NCBI GenBank assembly: GCA_017308475.1
Contig: JAFKEU010000006.1
Location: 186,001 to 250,000 of the forward strand
DNA length: 64,000 nucleotides
Direction of reading: 5' to 3'
DNA from: Alphaproteobacteria bacterium
GTDB taxonomy: Bacteria > Pseudomonadota > Alphaproteobacteria > Micropepsales > Micropepsaceae
The position numbers were made by a program, and so were the translations under genes. This document shows positions 27,099 to 34,122 of the stretch, one piece after another. Within the stretch, counting starts at the first letter, position 1. Each line of letters starts with the position of its first letter. The notes below the pieces were generated by a model. That model had not been told where the DNA came from. It made no database searches and saw nothing but the letters and a program-made list of their open reading frames with translations.

Positions 27099-27464
27099 AT
27101 GCGGAAAAAGATGGGCAATGGATTTCCAAAGATGGGCAATTCATTGCCCCTTTCGGATGCAGACCGGGCTGAGCCGTCGTATGAATCCATCATCGCGGCG
27201 GCTGTTCGGCAGGAACTGGGTGGCAGTCACCAAGCGATCAAAACACTCATGCGGCGGACCGGCGCGAGTGCGCGGACCGCCAAGAACTGGCTATCCGGTT
27301 CGGCCGGACCGAGCGGCGCTCATCTCGTGGAACTGATGCGGTCGTCTGACCCCGTCTTTGAGGCTGTCCCAAAGATGACGGGGCGAGAGCAGTTCGCGCG
27401 CGGTGGCAAGCTGGTGGAGGCAAATGAATTGCTAAAGCGTGCACTAACACTGTTGGAGGGCTGA
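27099..27464 (+). CDS. Small HTH-like protein divergent from the recombinase
   Basis: A 121-residue protein with IIAAAVRQELGGSHQAIKTLMRRTGASARTAKNWLSG, an XRE-like helix-turn-helix. The N-terminus is odd: MGN followed by GFP, then MGN followed by SLP, encoded by a 13-bp direct repeat. In-frame ATGs at 27099, 27111 and 27132 all could start it; I used the first, which has GGAG upstream. It is divergent from the recombinase operon and probably regulates it. Similar proteins next to recombinase/ParB sets in alphaproteobacteria are known to me only by resemblance. Confidence 0.7.
   Translation: MRKKMGNGFPKMGNSLPLSDADRAEPSYESIIAAAVRQELGGSHQAIKTLMRRTGASARTAKNWLSGSAGPSGAHLVELMRSSDPVFEAVPKMTGREQFARGGKLVEANELLKRALTLLEG
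27107..27149. repeat. Direct and inverted repeats at the 5' end of the HTH gene
   Basis: AAAGATGGGCAAT occurs at 27107-27119 and again at 27128-27140. The second copy runs into a perfect inverted repeat, GGGCAAT-TC-ATTGCCC (27134-27149). The block could be an operator for the HTH protein if the real start is further downstream, or an mRNA hairpin over the start region. Confidence 0.6.
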
Positions 27465-27675
27465 GTGCCGTCCATCGTCGGATTCTTGACTGCACGCCAG
27501 AATCCTTCAAACTCTCGCGTAGGTCGAGAACATGTGCTGGCGATTCGCCCACTTGTTGCCGTGTCAGAGAATCTCGACCGCTCCAACGGCTCCTTTCTAA
27601 AACAATATCTCCGGCGATCCGGGGGTATCAACCTGCGTTGGGCGCACGTGTCGCTCGCGCCAAAAGGAAGCCGCT

Positions 27676-28074
27676 ATGAATACTGCAATGAGCCTGCCGA
27701 CCAACCCACCCGTCAATCTCGGGGCATTTTACACCGATCTCATATGGGAGAAGGCATTCGCTGAATTGAACGCGATCCATGCCGCAATCGCTCGAACGGT
27801 CGGGGTCCGCCACGATCCAATTGTCAATTGTGTCGATGGTGAGTTCGAAGGTCCAAGAAAGTGGGCCATCGTGATGCTCGAATTCGAGCAGCCGGGAGGA
27901 GGCCAAGCGCATATCTCAGCATCCATCGAATGCAAAAATGAGGTGCTGCTCTTTGGGTTCGCGTCCGACCAACTCCTGCTTGAGGAACTGGAAATCCATC
28001 AAGCCGATGTCTTTCTTCCGAAGCTGGTGGCGGCCGTCCAGCGCCAACTTGGCGAACAGAGCAACAAGACCTAG
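27676..28074 (+). CDS. Unknown 132-residue protein
   Basis: The start ATG follows AAGGA with 7 bases of spacing. The protein is soluble, slightly acidic in the middle (DPIVNCVDGEFEGPRKWAIVMLEFEQPGG) and has alternating hydrophobic strands that suggest a small alpha-beta fold. I recognise no family. It is the last gene before the hairpin-rich gap and lies on the same strand as the HTH gene, 211 bp downstream. It may be cargo of the island. Confidence 0.5.
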   Translation: MNTAMSLPTNPPVNLGAFYTDLIWEKAFAELNAIHAAIARTVGVRHDPIVNCVDGEFEGPRKWAIVMLEFEQPGGGQAHISASIECKNEVLLFGFASDQLLLEELEIHQADVFLPKLVAAVQRQLGEQSNKT

Positions 28075-28682
28075 AGCGGCGAATCGGCTGGATACCACGG
28101 CCTCTGCTCTTGGCCGGAGAGAGGGCACGAGAGCTTCCAAGAGCGTCATCTGGCGACTATTTTTCCCGAGCTACGCTGGGATGGCTGATTCAGCCGCTTG
28201 TCTACGGCCATCCTCACGGCTCTGTGAGGCAGCGCCCGAAATGCGAGTCCAGACTTTCGTGGCGAAAAGGCCGTTCAGTCCAGCGTTCTCTGACGCGCAG
28301 TCGATTTATTGGTGACGCGTGGGTCGACAAGTCGTTGATTTCACGAAGGCGTAAGTCCAGCTAATATCGACGCCCAACAAGTTTTTCTTAGCGAGCGCAG
28401 CGAGCTTAGAAAAACTGAGCGCCTCTTCGAGCCCGAAGGGCGAGGGAGGCGCCGGTGCGCCACCAACGGTCCCGAGAAACTGAGCGCCACGGAGCCTCGC
28501 GTGGGCGCCGTGCCGCCATCCGCTCGCGCGGCAGCGCCTTTGAAGTATGGTCGCGAGCGGAAAAACCTGGATATCCGCGCCGTGGACGCGTTGAAGAGAT
28601 TTGTCGCATCAGGCGCGTACCAGCGCGAGCACGACGCAAAAACGGTTTTTTGAGGTAAAGTAATTTCGACACGGGGCATTTC
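28075..28682. other. Gene-poor boundary region with strong hairpins
   Basis: About 600 bp without a credible gene, between the last island gene and the cytochrome gene. It contains two strong inverted repeats at 28381-28452 and GC-rich low-information sequence after them. Its position makes it a candidate edge of the accessory block, but I found no target-site duplication and no tRNA end. Confidence 0.45.
28381..28452. terminator. Two adjacent hairpins, the first terminator-like
   Basis: GTTTTTCTTAGC (28381-28392) pairs with GCTTAGAAAAAC (28404-28415) with one mismatch, and the stem has A/T runs at its base on both strands like a bidirectional terminator. A second stem pairs GCGCCTC (28419-28425) with GAGGCGC (28446-28452). 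The loop of the first holds the common motif GCGAGCGCAGCGAGC. Confidence 0.5.
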
Positions 28683-29648
28683 ATGACGATTCGGCCAGCG
28701 ATGTTTTCACTCTCGCTCATGGCGGGCGCGCTGGCCTTGCCGGGAATGGCCGACGCTGCCCCGCCGGCGAAATGGACGGTGCCGGACATTTCGCATCTTC
28801 CGAATGATGACTGGGGAAAGACCGTGCGGTATGGGCACGACCTTATAGCCAGGACGGCTTCCCTCATCGGCCCGGAGGTAAAGGATTCGCATCGCAGGCT
28901 GTCCGGCAACAACCTCAATTGCCAAAGCTGCCACATTGACGCCGGAACCCGGCAGTTTGGCCTTCCCCTGGTCGGCGTCTATGCCGACTTCCCCAATTAC
29001 CGCGCGCGCTCCGGCGCCGTCGGCACAATCGAAGACCGCATCCAGGGCTGCATGACGCGCAGCATGAACGGCAAGCCCTTGCCCCCTGACAGCGCCGAAA
29101 TGACCGCAATGGTCGCGTACCTCAAATTCCTTTCCAGCGGCATCGCCGTTGGGGCAAAAACTTTCGGCAGAGGCTCCGGCGCGATGCCTGAATTGACCAG
29201 GGCGGCCGATCCGGTCAAAGGAAAACGGATCTATCAGAAGACTTGCGCCGCCTGCCACCAGGTAAACGGTGCGGGCCAGCGCGCTGGCAGAACTGGCGAT
29301 GCTCAGGGATACAGCGTGCCGCCTTTGTGGGGACCGGACAGTTTCAACACGGGGGCCGGAATGTATCGGTTGATCGGCGCCGCGAATTTTATCCATTCCA
29401 ACATGCCGGACGGCACCCATTGGAATAAACCTGCAATTTCGACCACAGATGCTTGGGACGTGGCGGCCTATATCGAATCCCGGCCCCGGCCTGGGCGTGC
29501 CAACCTCGCGCGCGATTACCCCAGGCGGAACGAAAAACCTGTCGACACGCCCTACGGCCCCTACGCAGACCACGCGCCGGTCACCCAGCATAAATACGGC
29601 CCCTTTGCGGCAATTCGCGTAGCCTTGAAGGCTTCACGGGCGAAGTAG
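28683..29648 (+). CDS. TsdA-type periplasmic dihaem cytochrome c (thiosulphate dehydrogenase-like)
   Basis: A 321-residue protein with a signal peptide ending near AMADA-A (GMADAAPP). Two haem sites are visible: CQSCH (C80, C83, H84) and CAACH (C188, C191, H192). Between them QGCMTRSMNGKPLP supplies C123, matching the cysteine haem ligand that marks TsdA enzymes, which couple two thiosulphates into tetrathionate. The next gene, 35 bp downstream, is a periplasmic DsrE protein, which supports sulphur chemistry. A distant cytochrome with a similar fold but another substrate is possible. The start at 28683 has only a weak ribosome site. Confidence 0.78.
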   Translation: MTIRPAMFSLSLMAGALALPGMADAAPPAKWTVPDISHLPNDDWGKTVRYGHDLIARTASLIGPEVKDSHRRLSGNNLNCQSCHIDAGTRQFGLPLVGVYADFPNYRARSGAVGTIEDRIQGCMTRSMNGKPLPPDSAEMTAMVAYLKFLSSGIAVGAKTFGRGSGAMPELTRAADPVKGKRIYQKTCAACHQVNGAGQRAGRTGDAQGYSVPPLWGPDSFNTGAGMYRLIGAANFIHSNMPDGTHWNKPAISTTDAWDVAAYIESRPRPGRANLARDYPRRNEKPVDTPYGPYADHAPVTQHKYGPFAAIRVALKASRAK

Positions 29649-29683
29649 CATCTGTTTCCGTTTTGATGATCACGGAGTTCTTC

Positions 29684-30163
29684 ATGAGGAAAACGATTGT
29701 GCGCTGTTTGCTTGCGGCTTCGATTGGCGTGGTGGTGTCCGGTGCCGGCGCTCTGGCGCAGGGCGATGGGCCCATGGCCGCGCCTGCCGGCTATTACACG
29801 TTCCAAAAGGTGGTCTATCAAAATGACGGCGGCTTGCCGGACGCGAACGCCTATTTTGAGCGATTGTTGCGCAATGTGGGAAATCACATCCAGGCTGTCG
29901 GCGGCAAGGTCGAGATCAGGGTGGTGGATTTTGGCGAGGGCGTGAAACCGTTCGTCACGGCCAGGACAGACGCGGCGCTTGCCGCCAAAATCGACGCCCT
30001 CAAGGCCAAGGGCGTTAGATTTTTAATATGCCACAACACACTCGAAGGCATGAAACTCAAGCCGAGCGATCTTTACGGCGTTGCCGCCGAAGATGTCGTG
30101 CCAAGTGGCGTGGCAGAGCTTGCGCGCCTTCAAGGTCAGGGATTTGTGTATATTCATCCGTGA
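29684..30163 (+). CDS. Secreted DsrE-family protein
   Basis: A 159-residue protein from MRKTIVRCLLAASIG, preceded by GGAG 8 bases upstream; the signal peptide probably ends at ALAQG. The DsrE-like core includes KVVYQNDGG near the start, VEIRVVDFGEGVK and VRFLICHNTLEGMKL. Only one cysteine is in the mature protein, in the position where many DsrE/DsrF-like proteins carry a sulphur-binding Cys. The partner gene is a TsdA-like cytochrome. A role in handling reduced sulphur in the periplasm is inferred. Confidence 0.72.
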   Translation: MRKTIVRCLLAASIGVVVSGAGALAQGDGPMAAPAGYYTFQKVVYQNDGGLPDANAYFERLLRNVGNHIQAVGGKVEIRVVDFGEGVKPFVTARTDAALAAKIDALKAKGVRFLICHNTLEGMKLKPSDLYGVAAEDVVPSGVAELARLQGQGFVYIHP

Positions 30164-30533
30164 GTGGGCCCGGATAGGGCCTTGATCCTTGCCAAAAGGA
30201 GCCGTCATGGGCTTGCTCTTGGAATTCCGGGCCGGGACCAGCCCGGAATAAAGTATAGTGTCCCCGGATTATCCCCGGATTCTTCTGGCCGCCCGCAATG
30301 GCGAGATGATGCGCTGGTATCTTGCCGAAGGCTTGCGCGCGGTGGGACAATTTTCAAAATAAGCATTGGAAGACATAGAGACTGGAAATTGTCCCAGTTG
30401 GCGATAACCTATTGATTGCGCTCATGCCGACGAGATCCACTCCGACCCCAATTCTTCATTTCACCAATTCTTTTTCCAGCTGTGAGCGTCGGCGATAGCA
30501 TCCTCAGCGGCACCGAAAAACCAAGGACCACCC
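30164..30533. other. Intergenic region with a GTGTCCCCGG motif and an inverted repeat
   Basis: No gene seen. It holds an AATAAAGTATAGTGTCCCCG motif at 30248-30267 of the same type as the repeats at 42.2, 42.5 and 43.4 kb, and a perfect 11-bp inverted repeat at 30343-30396. Both suggest remains of a small mobile repeat. Confidence 0.5.
30343..30396. repeat. Perfect 11-bp inverted repeat, 32-bp spacer
   Basis: TGGGACAATTT (30343-30353) and AAATTGTCCCA (30386-30396). The spacer is AT-rich compared with the surroundings. Could be the stem of a short transcript or the ends of a miniature element. Confidence 0.6.
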
Positions 30534-30863
30534 ATGGCACAGCCCCACGCAAAACCCGGTCATATCGTCGATTTGCGGCCTCTGGGATCGCAGCTGCGTG
30601 GCGCAAAGACAACGGCGCTGATCAAGGAAAAGCACTTTGAAGCCATTCGGTTGATTGTTCACGAGGGAGCGGAGATCCCGCCGCACGCCGTTTCCGGAAA
30701 CATCATGCTGCACTGTCTTGAAGGCCAAGTGATTCTTGGCCTCCCATCCGGCGAAATTATCTTGGAGGACGGCGGCTGGATCTACCTGAATGGCGGAGAC
30801 GTGCACTCGTTGAAGGGCATTGTGGACTCGTCTTTGCTGCTCACAATCCTGCTACGGGATTAG
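30534..30863 (+). CDS. Small cupin-domain protein
   Basis: A 109-residue single-domain cupin. The start has AAGGA 6 bases upstream. Strand pattern IRLIVHEGAEIPPHAVSGNIMLHCLEGQVIL contains the first cupin motif in reduced form, with His in PPHAVSG and HCLEG. GDVHSLKG supplies a further His of motif two. Metal-dependent enzymes and sensors both use this fold; the substrate is not predictable. It stands alone between intergenic repeats and the convergent haemoglobin gene. Confidence 0.72.
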   Translation: MAQPHAKPGHIVDLRPLGSQLRGAKTTALIKEKHFEAIRLIVHEGAEIPPHAVSGNIMLHCLEGQVILGLPSGEIILEDGGWIYLNGGDVHSLKGIVDSSLLLTILLRD

Positions 30864-30928
30864 CGATACGATACTGTGGCATTGGCGGCGGCTTCCATGT
30901 CTGTGCAGCTCCAGCTGCATCAGGCTCC

Positions 30929-31879
30929 TCAATGGATGGACCGGGCGCAATGAATGATGAAGCCGATCGCTGTGCTGCCCAAGATCAGGCATGCCGGCAC
31001 AAGGATCACTTGTAGCAGCGCCTCATAGCCGCTGATCGAGCCGTCGATGGTGGCAAACGGTTGTTCCAGGAACATCCGTAGCGGCCCCTTGGCCGTGGTG
31101 CGGCCCGGCACCTGACGAAGCATCACATAAGGCGTGCCAAAGAACATGACGGCATAGAATGTGCTTATCACGACCATGAAGAGGGCGTTGGTACTCACCC
31201 AGAATGTCGCCCAGAAGATCGCCAGGAAGACAGCCCAGAACCCCAGCGCGATCCGGTACACATGCGGATGCATCATGCTCTCGATTGGAGGAGAGGCGAC
31301 GACCTTGAGCGCTGGTGGCACGGTGGCTGTGGTGGCGGCCTGCGCCGGGGGGCTCTCGGCAGTGCGCCGGGCTGCTGTTGTACTCATGTGGAACTCCTCT
31401 TCGACAAGCTTCAGATTTCCATGTCCGTTTCGGGACTGCTCCGCGCAGGGCACGGGCTCTTCGGTCGCTGTCGTTGCGGCACGGCCAGGCTTGAAGAACA
31501 TCCCCAGTTGAAGACTGCGGGCGATATTCTCGGCGCGGCCGATGAACAATTCCGAGATTTCCGGCGGACAGACCTCCTGGGAGGTCTGTCGAAACAGGGT
31601 AAGCCAGCGTTCGAAGTGCGCGGGCCGAACCACCTTGAGTCGCATATGGGCAACCATGGGATTGCCCTTGTAGCGCCCGGTCATCAACATCACCGACGAC
31701 CAGAAATCGCACATCTTGTCGAGATGCGCGTCCCAGTCGGTTCCGATGGCTTTGTTGAAGATTGGCCCGAGTTCGGCATCCGCGCGTATATGCGCGTAAA
31801 ACCGGTGCACCAACTGCTGGACCATCTTTTCGTCGATGGCAGGGTGGGCAGGCCGTCGGCGCGGGTTTTCCGATCTCAT
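30929..31879 (-). CDS. Truncated haemoglobin (group III-like) fused to a membrane domain
   Basis: A 316-residue open frame. Residues 1-135 are a truncated globin: MVQQLVHRFYAHIRADAELGPIF (helix B Tyr), then FWSSVMLMTGRYKGNPMVAHM and the proximal His region RPAHFERWL. Residues 165-316 begin MSTTAARRT and form a separate domain with about three membrane spans (ALGFWAVFLAIFWATFWV; ALFMVVISTFYAVMFFG; LLQVILVPACLILGSTAIGF). A good internal ribosome site precedes Met165, so two proteins may be made. The gene is divergent from nsrR, pointing to nitric oxide detoxification. Residues 136-164 look like linker. Confidence 0.78.
   Translation of the reverse strand: MRSENPRRRPAHPAIDEKMVQQLVHRFYAHIRADAELGPIFNKAIGTDWDAHLDKMCDFWSSVMLMTGRYKGNPMVAHMRLKVVRPAHFERWLTLFRQTSQEVCPPEISELFIGRAENIARSLQLGMFFKPGRAATTATEEPVPCAEQSRNGHGNLKLVEEEFHMSTTAARRTAESPPAQAATTATVPPALKVVASPPIESMMHPHVYRIALGFWAVFLAIFWATFWVSTNALFMVVISTFYAVMFFGTPYVMLRQVPGRTTAKGPLRMFLEQPFATIDGSISGYEALLQVILVPACLILGSTAIGFIIHCARSIH
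31385..31399 (-). promoter_or_regulatory. Internal ribosome binding site and ATG within the haemoglobin gene
   Basis: GAGGAG (31394-31399) followed by six bases and an in-frame ATG (31385-31387). It codes EEEFHM at the junction between globin and membrane domain. It looks like the start signal of a formerly separate gene. Confidence 0.6.
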
Positions 31880-31932
31880 GTGCGAACCAATCAGGCGCTG
31901 GCAGCGCCGAAATCAAGCTATTGCGGCCCCGT

Positions 31933-31965
31933 GCTTAAAGCAATATATTCTATACATCTTTAAGC
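31933..31965. promoter_or_regulatory. Candidate NsrR operator between haemoglobin gene and nsrR
   Basis: GCTTAAAG (31933-31940) and CTTTAAGC (31958-31965) are perfect inverted arms. Between and overlapping them, AAGATGTATAGAATATATT on the minus strand (31942-31960) resembles the AAGATGYAT-type NsrR half-site. It lies 16 to 48 bp before the nsrR start and about 55 to 85 bp before the haemoglobin start. Confidence 0.55.
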
Positions 31966-31980
31966 GGGATAAAACGCCGC

Positions 31981-32418
31981 ATGCGTCTCACCGTCTACTC
32001 GGACTACAGCCTGCGCCTTCTGATGTATGCCGCCGTCAAGCATGGCAAGCTGGTCACCATCCAGGAGGTCGCAGATGCGTATGGCATCTCCAAAAACCAC
32101 TTGATGAAGGTGGCTTTCGAGCTGGGTCGCAAAGGCTATCTCGAAACCGTTCGCGGACGGGGAGGTGGACTGCGCTTGGCGCGAGCCCCGGACAAGATCG
32201 GTTTGGGCGATGTCGTGCGAGCGATGGAAGAAGATTTCACGCTGGTGGAGTGCTTCGACCCCAAGACCAACAGCTGCGCCATCAGCGGCCCCTGCCGCTT
32301 GCGAGGCGCAATATCCCGGGCGCTGAAGGCGTATTTTGCCGTGCTCGACGAATACACCCTGGCCGATCTGGCAGCACCTCATCCGGTGCTGGCACGTGCA
32401 TTGCTGAAAGCATCATGA
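31981..32418 (+). CDS. nsrR: Rrf2-family nitric oxide-sensing repressor NsrR
   Basis: A 145-residue Rrf2 protein. The winged HTH is at the N-terminus (YSDYSLRLLMYAAV; IQEVADAYGISKNHLMKVAFELGRKGYLETVRGRGGG). C91, C99 and C105 (ECF; NSCAISGPC) are spaced as the iron-sulphur ligands of NsrR. NO reacts with the cluster and releases repression. It is divergent from a truncated-haemoglobin gene with an operator-like palindrome between. IscR-type function is less likely given the cysteine pattern and context. Confidence 0.85.
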   Translation: MRLTVYSDYSLRLLMYAAVKHGKLVTIQEVADAYGISKNHLMKVAFELGRKGYLETVRGRGGGLRLARAPDKIGLGDVVRAMEEDFTLVECFDPKTNSCAISGPCRLRGAISRALKAYFAVLDEYTLADLAAPHPVLARALLKAS

Positions 32419-32482
32419 TGGTAGGGGAATGGTCATCCGGCGAAGATTGAAGGAATAAACACCAGGCAGATGGAACGAAGCG

Positions 32483-32698
32483 ATGAGGAAGCAATTCAAA
32501 GTCGGCGATCACGTCACCTGGAATTCAGAGGCCGGGCATGTCAGTGGAACCATCATCAAAGTTCATCTCAAGGATACGGACTACAAGGGGCACATCCATC
32601 ACGCGACCCCCGACGAGCCGCAATATGAAATTAAGAGCGATTTAACGGACCATGTCGCTGTGCATAAGGGGGCAGCCCTCAAGAAACTCCGGAAGTGA
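32483..32698 (+). CDS. DUF2945 (HVA1/TUDOR-like) small protein
   Basis: A 71-residue protein reading FKVGDHVTWNSEAGHVSGTIIKVH, then YKGHIHHATPDEPQYEIKSDLTDHVAVHKGAALKKL. This is the full length of the DUF2945 family, a TUDOR/SH3-like barrel. The function is not established. It is 64 bp downstream of nsrR on the same strand and could share its transcript. Confidence 0.85.
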   Translation: MRKQFKVGDHVTWNSEAGHVSGTIIKVHLKDTDYKGHIHHATPDEPQYEIKSDLTDHVAVHKGAALKKLRK

Positions 32699-32831
32699 AT
32701 GGTTGTGCCGGGCGGATCTGGCGCCCTGGGTCTGGACAAGCGACGCATGCGTAAGCATCGACGCTGGTGCACGCGCGGCGATCGATGGGTATTATGCGCA
32801 CAATTCATGCCGTGGCGCGCAGCGCAGTTTC

Positions 32832-33404
32832 CTACAACAGCGTTGGCTGCTCCGGCGGATAGGTAATCTGCATTCCCTCTACCCGCGCAAAGGGCGTCAG
32901 TGCATGCGTGCGGTAGCTGTTCTCCGATAAAATCTCTATCGCTGGGATGCCGCGTACAGTGAGCGCGTCAGCCACCAGCGAGCGATGGCAGCGCCACGGC
33001 ACGGCTTCCGCGCACATGATGGCGGTACGCTTCTTCCGGCCAAATTCGATGAGCATTCCGAGGCCGTCCTGAAAGGCTTGGGTTTGCATATAGTCGGCGT
33101 AACCGCGAAAGCTTTCGTTGCGCCACCCGGTGTTCGGAGAATCTTTGCTGGCATGCCGCAGGCCACCCAGTTCGGGCAGGGCAACGTATTCGATCGCTTC
33201 CTTTCCAACCGCAGCACCGAGCATGTCGCCGTTGAATTGTGGGTTATGGCGCGAGCGCGGTATCGTGCGGATGTCGGCGAGACGCTCAATTCCATAGGTT
33301 TTTAGCAGCGAGATGAAACTTTCTATTGGCAGGGTTGAATGTCCGATCGTGAAGATCGCTCCAGCCGGCCATTGTGCCTCCCGCGGTGAGGGTACTTTGC
33401 TCAA
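32832..33404 (-). CDS. DUF488-family protein
   Basis: A 190-residue protein with the family hallmarks IFTIGHSTLPIESFISLL near the N-terminus, LADIRTIPRSRHNPQFN, YVALPELGGLR and near the C-terminus IMCAEAVPWRCHRSLVADAL (the CAE..P..CHR motif). DUF488 proteins are conserved but of unknown biochemistry; the Cys-His motif suggests metal or nucleotide binding. The gene is monocistronic and convergent with the DUF2945 gene. Confidence 0.86.
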   Translation of the reverse strand: MSKVPSPREAQWPAGAIFTIGHSTLPIESFISLLKTYGIERLADIRTIPRSRHNPQFNGDMLGAAVGKEAIEYVALPELGGLRHASKDSPNTGWRNESFRGYADYMQTQAFQDGLGMLIEFGRKKRTAIMCAEAVPWRCHRSLVADALTVRGIPAIEILSENSYRTHALTPFARVEGMQITYPPEQPTLL

Positions 33405-33771
33405 ATCCTACTCCGCCTCAGCAACCGCCATTGGTTGGTGCGACAGCTCAGTGCCGCTTGTCGATCAGCAGATCCTGACCCTACCTAAGTCGCCATCATT
33501 AGTCATATGCGTTCGAGGCCCCTTGACCTTGCCCCGAATTGCTCCCGTTTGATGGATGGTCTGGTCTGGATTTGATCCCGACCGGGGTGGGCGATGACCA
33601 ACCTCCGGTTCTCACTTTCATTCCCCACGGCGCGCCAATTGTTGCGGCCCGGCATCAGGATCACCGGCCGGGCAGGCGGGCGCGCCGATTGGCGGCGGTT
33701 CTTCCGCAGTCCATGGTTACGCCGGCTTATGGCGGTGATAGGCTGCGGGCGAACGATCGGAGGGGTACGCC
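33405..33771. other. Intergenic region without recognised genes
   Basis: About 370 bp between divergent DUF488 and GYD genes. It should hold both promoters. No repeat or conserved coding signal was seen; GATCGGAGGGG just before 33772 is the ribosome site of the GYD gene. Confidence 0.4.
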
Positions 33772-34092
33772 ATGGCAAAATTCCTGATCCGGGTCGGATA
33801 CACGGCCGAGGGGCTGAAGGGCCTGATGAATGAGAAGGCTGCGGGCCGGACGGCAGCCGTGAAAAAGGCCGTCGCCAGCGTGGGCGGAAAGCTCGACGCG
33901 CTTTACTGGGCGCTCGGCGAAGACGACGCGATCTCGATCGTCGATCTCCCCGACGCGGAGACCGCGGCGGCGCTGGGCATGGCGCTCGGCGCCAGCGGTC
34001 TTGTCCGTACCAGGACGACGCGGCTGTTGACCGCCGACGAGATCGACGTGGCGCTGGGCAAATCCGTCAAGTACCGCGCGCCCGGAAAATAG
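33772..34092 (+). CDS. GYD-domain protein
   Basis: A 106-residue protein: KFLIRVGYTAEGLKGLMNEKAAGRTAAVKKAVASVGGKLDALYWALGEDD covers the GYD domain (ferredoxin-like fold), followed by IVDLPDAETAAALGMALGASG. These are small cytosolic proteins of unknown function. A GGAGGGG precedes the ATG by 7 bases. It is monocistronic. Confidence 0.83.
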   Translation: MAKFLIRVGYTAEGLKGLMNEKAAGRTAAVKKAVASVGGKLDALYWALGEDDAISIVDLPDAETAAALGMALGASGLVRTRTTRLLTADEIDVALGKSVKYRAPGK

Positions 34093-34122
34093 ACCCAGGC
34101 CCGTAATGCGGAAGTTATGACG

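Noticed and set aside
27465..27764. 99-codon frame beginning GTG with GGAGGG upstream, right after the HTH gene stop
   Set aside because: The ribosome site is attractive, but the frame overlaps the better-supported gene at 27676 by 89 bp, has no recognisable pattern and shows odd composition.
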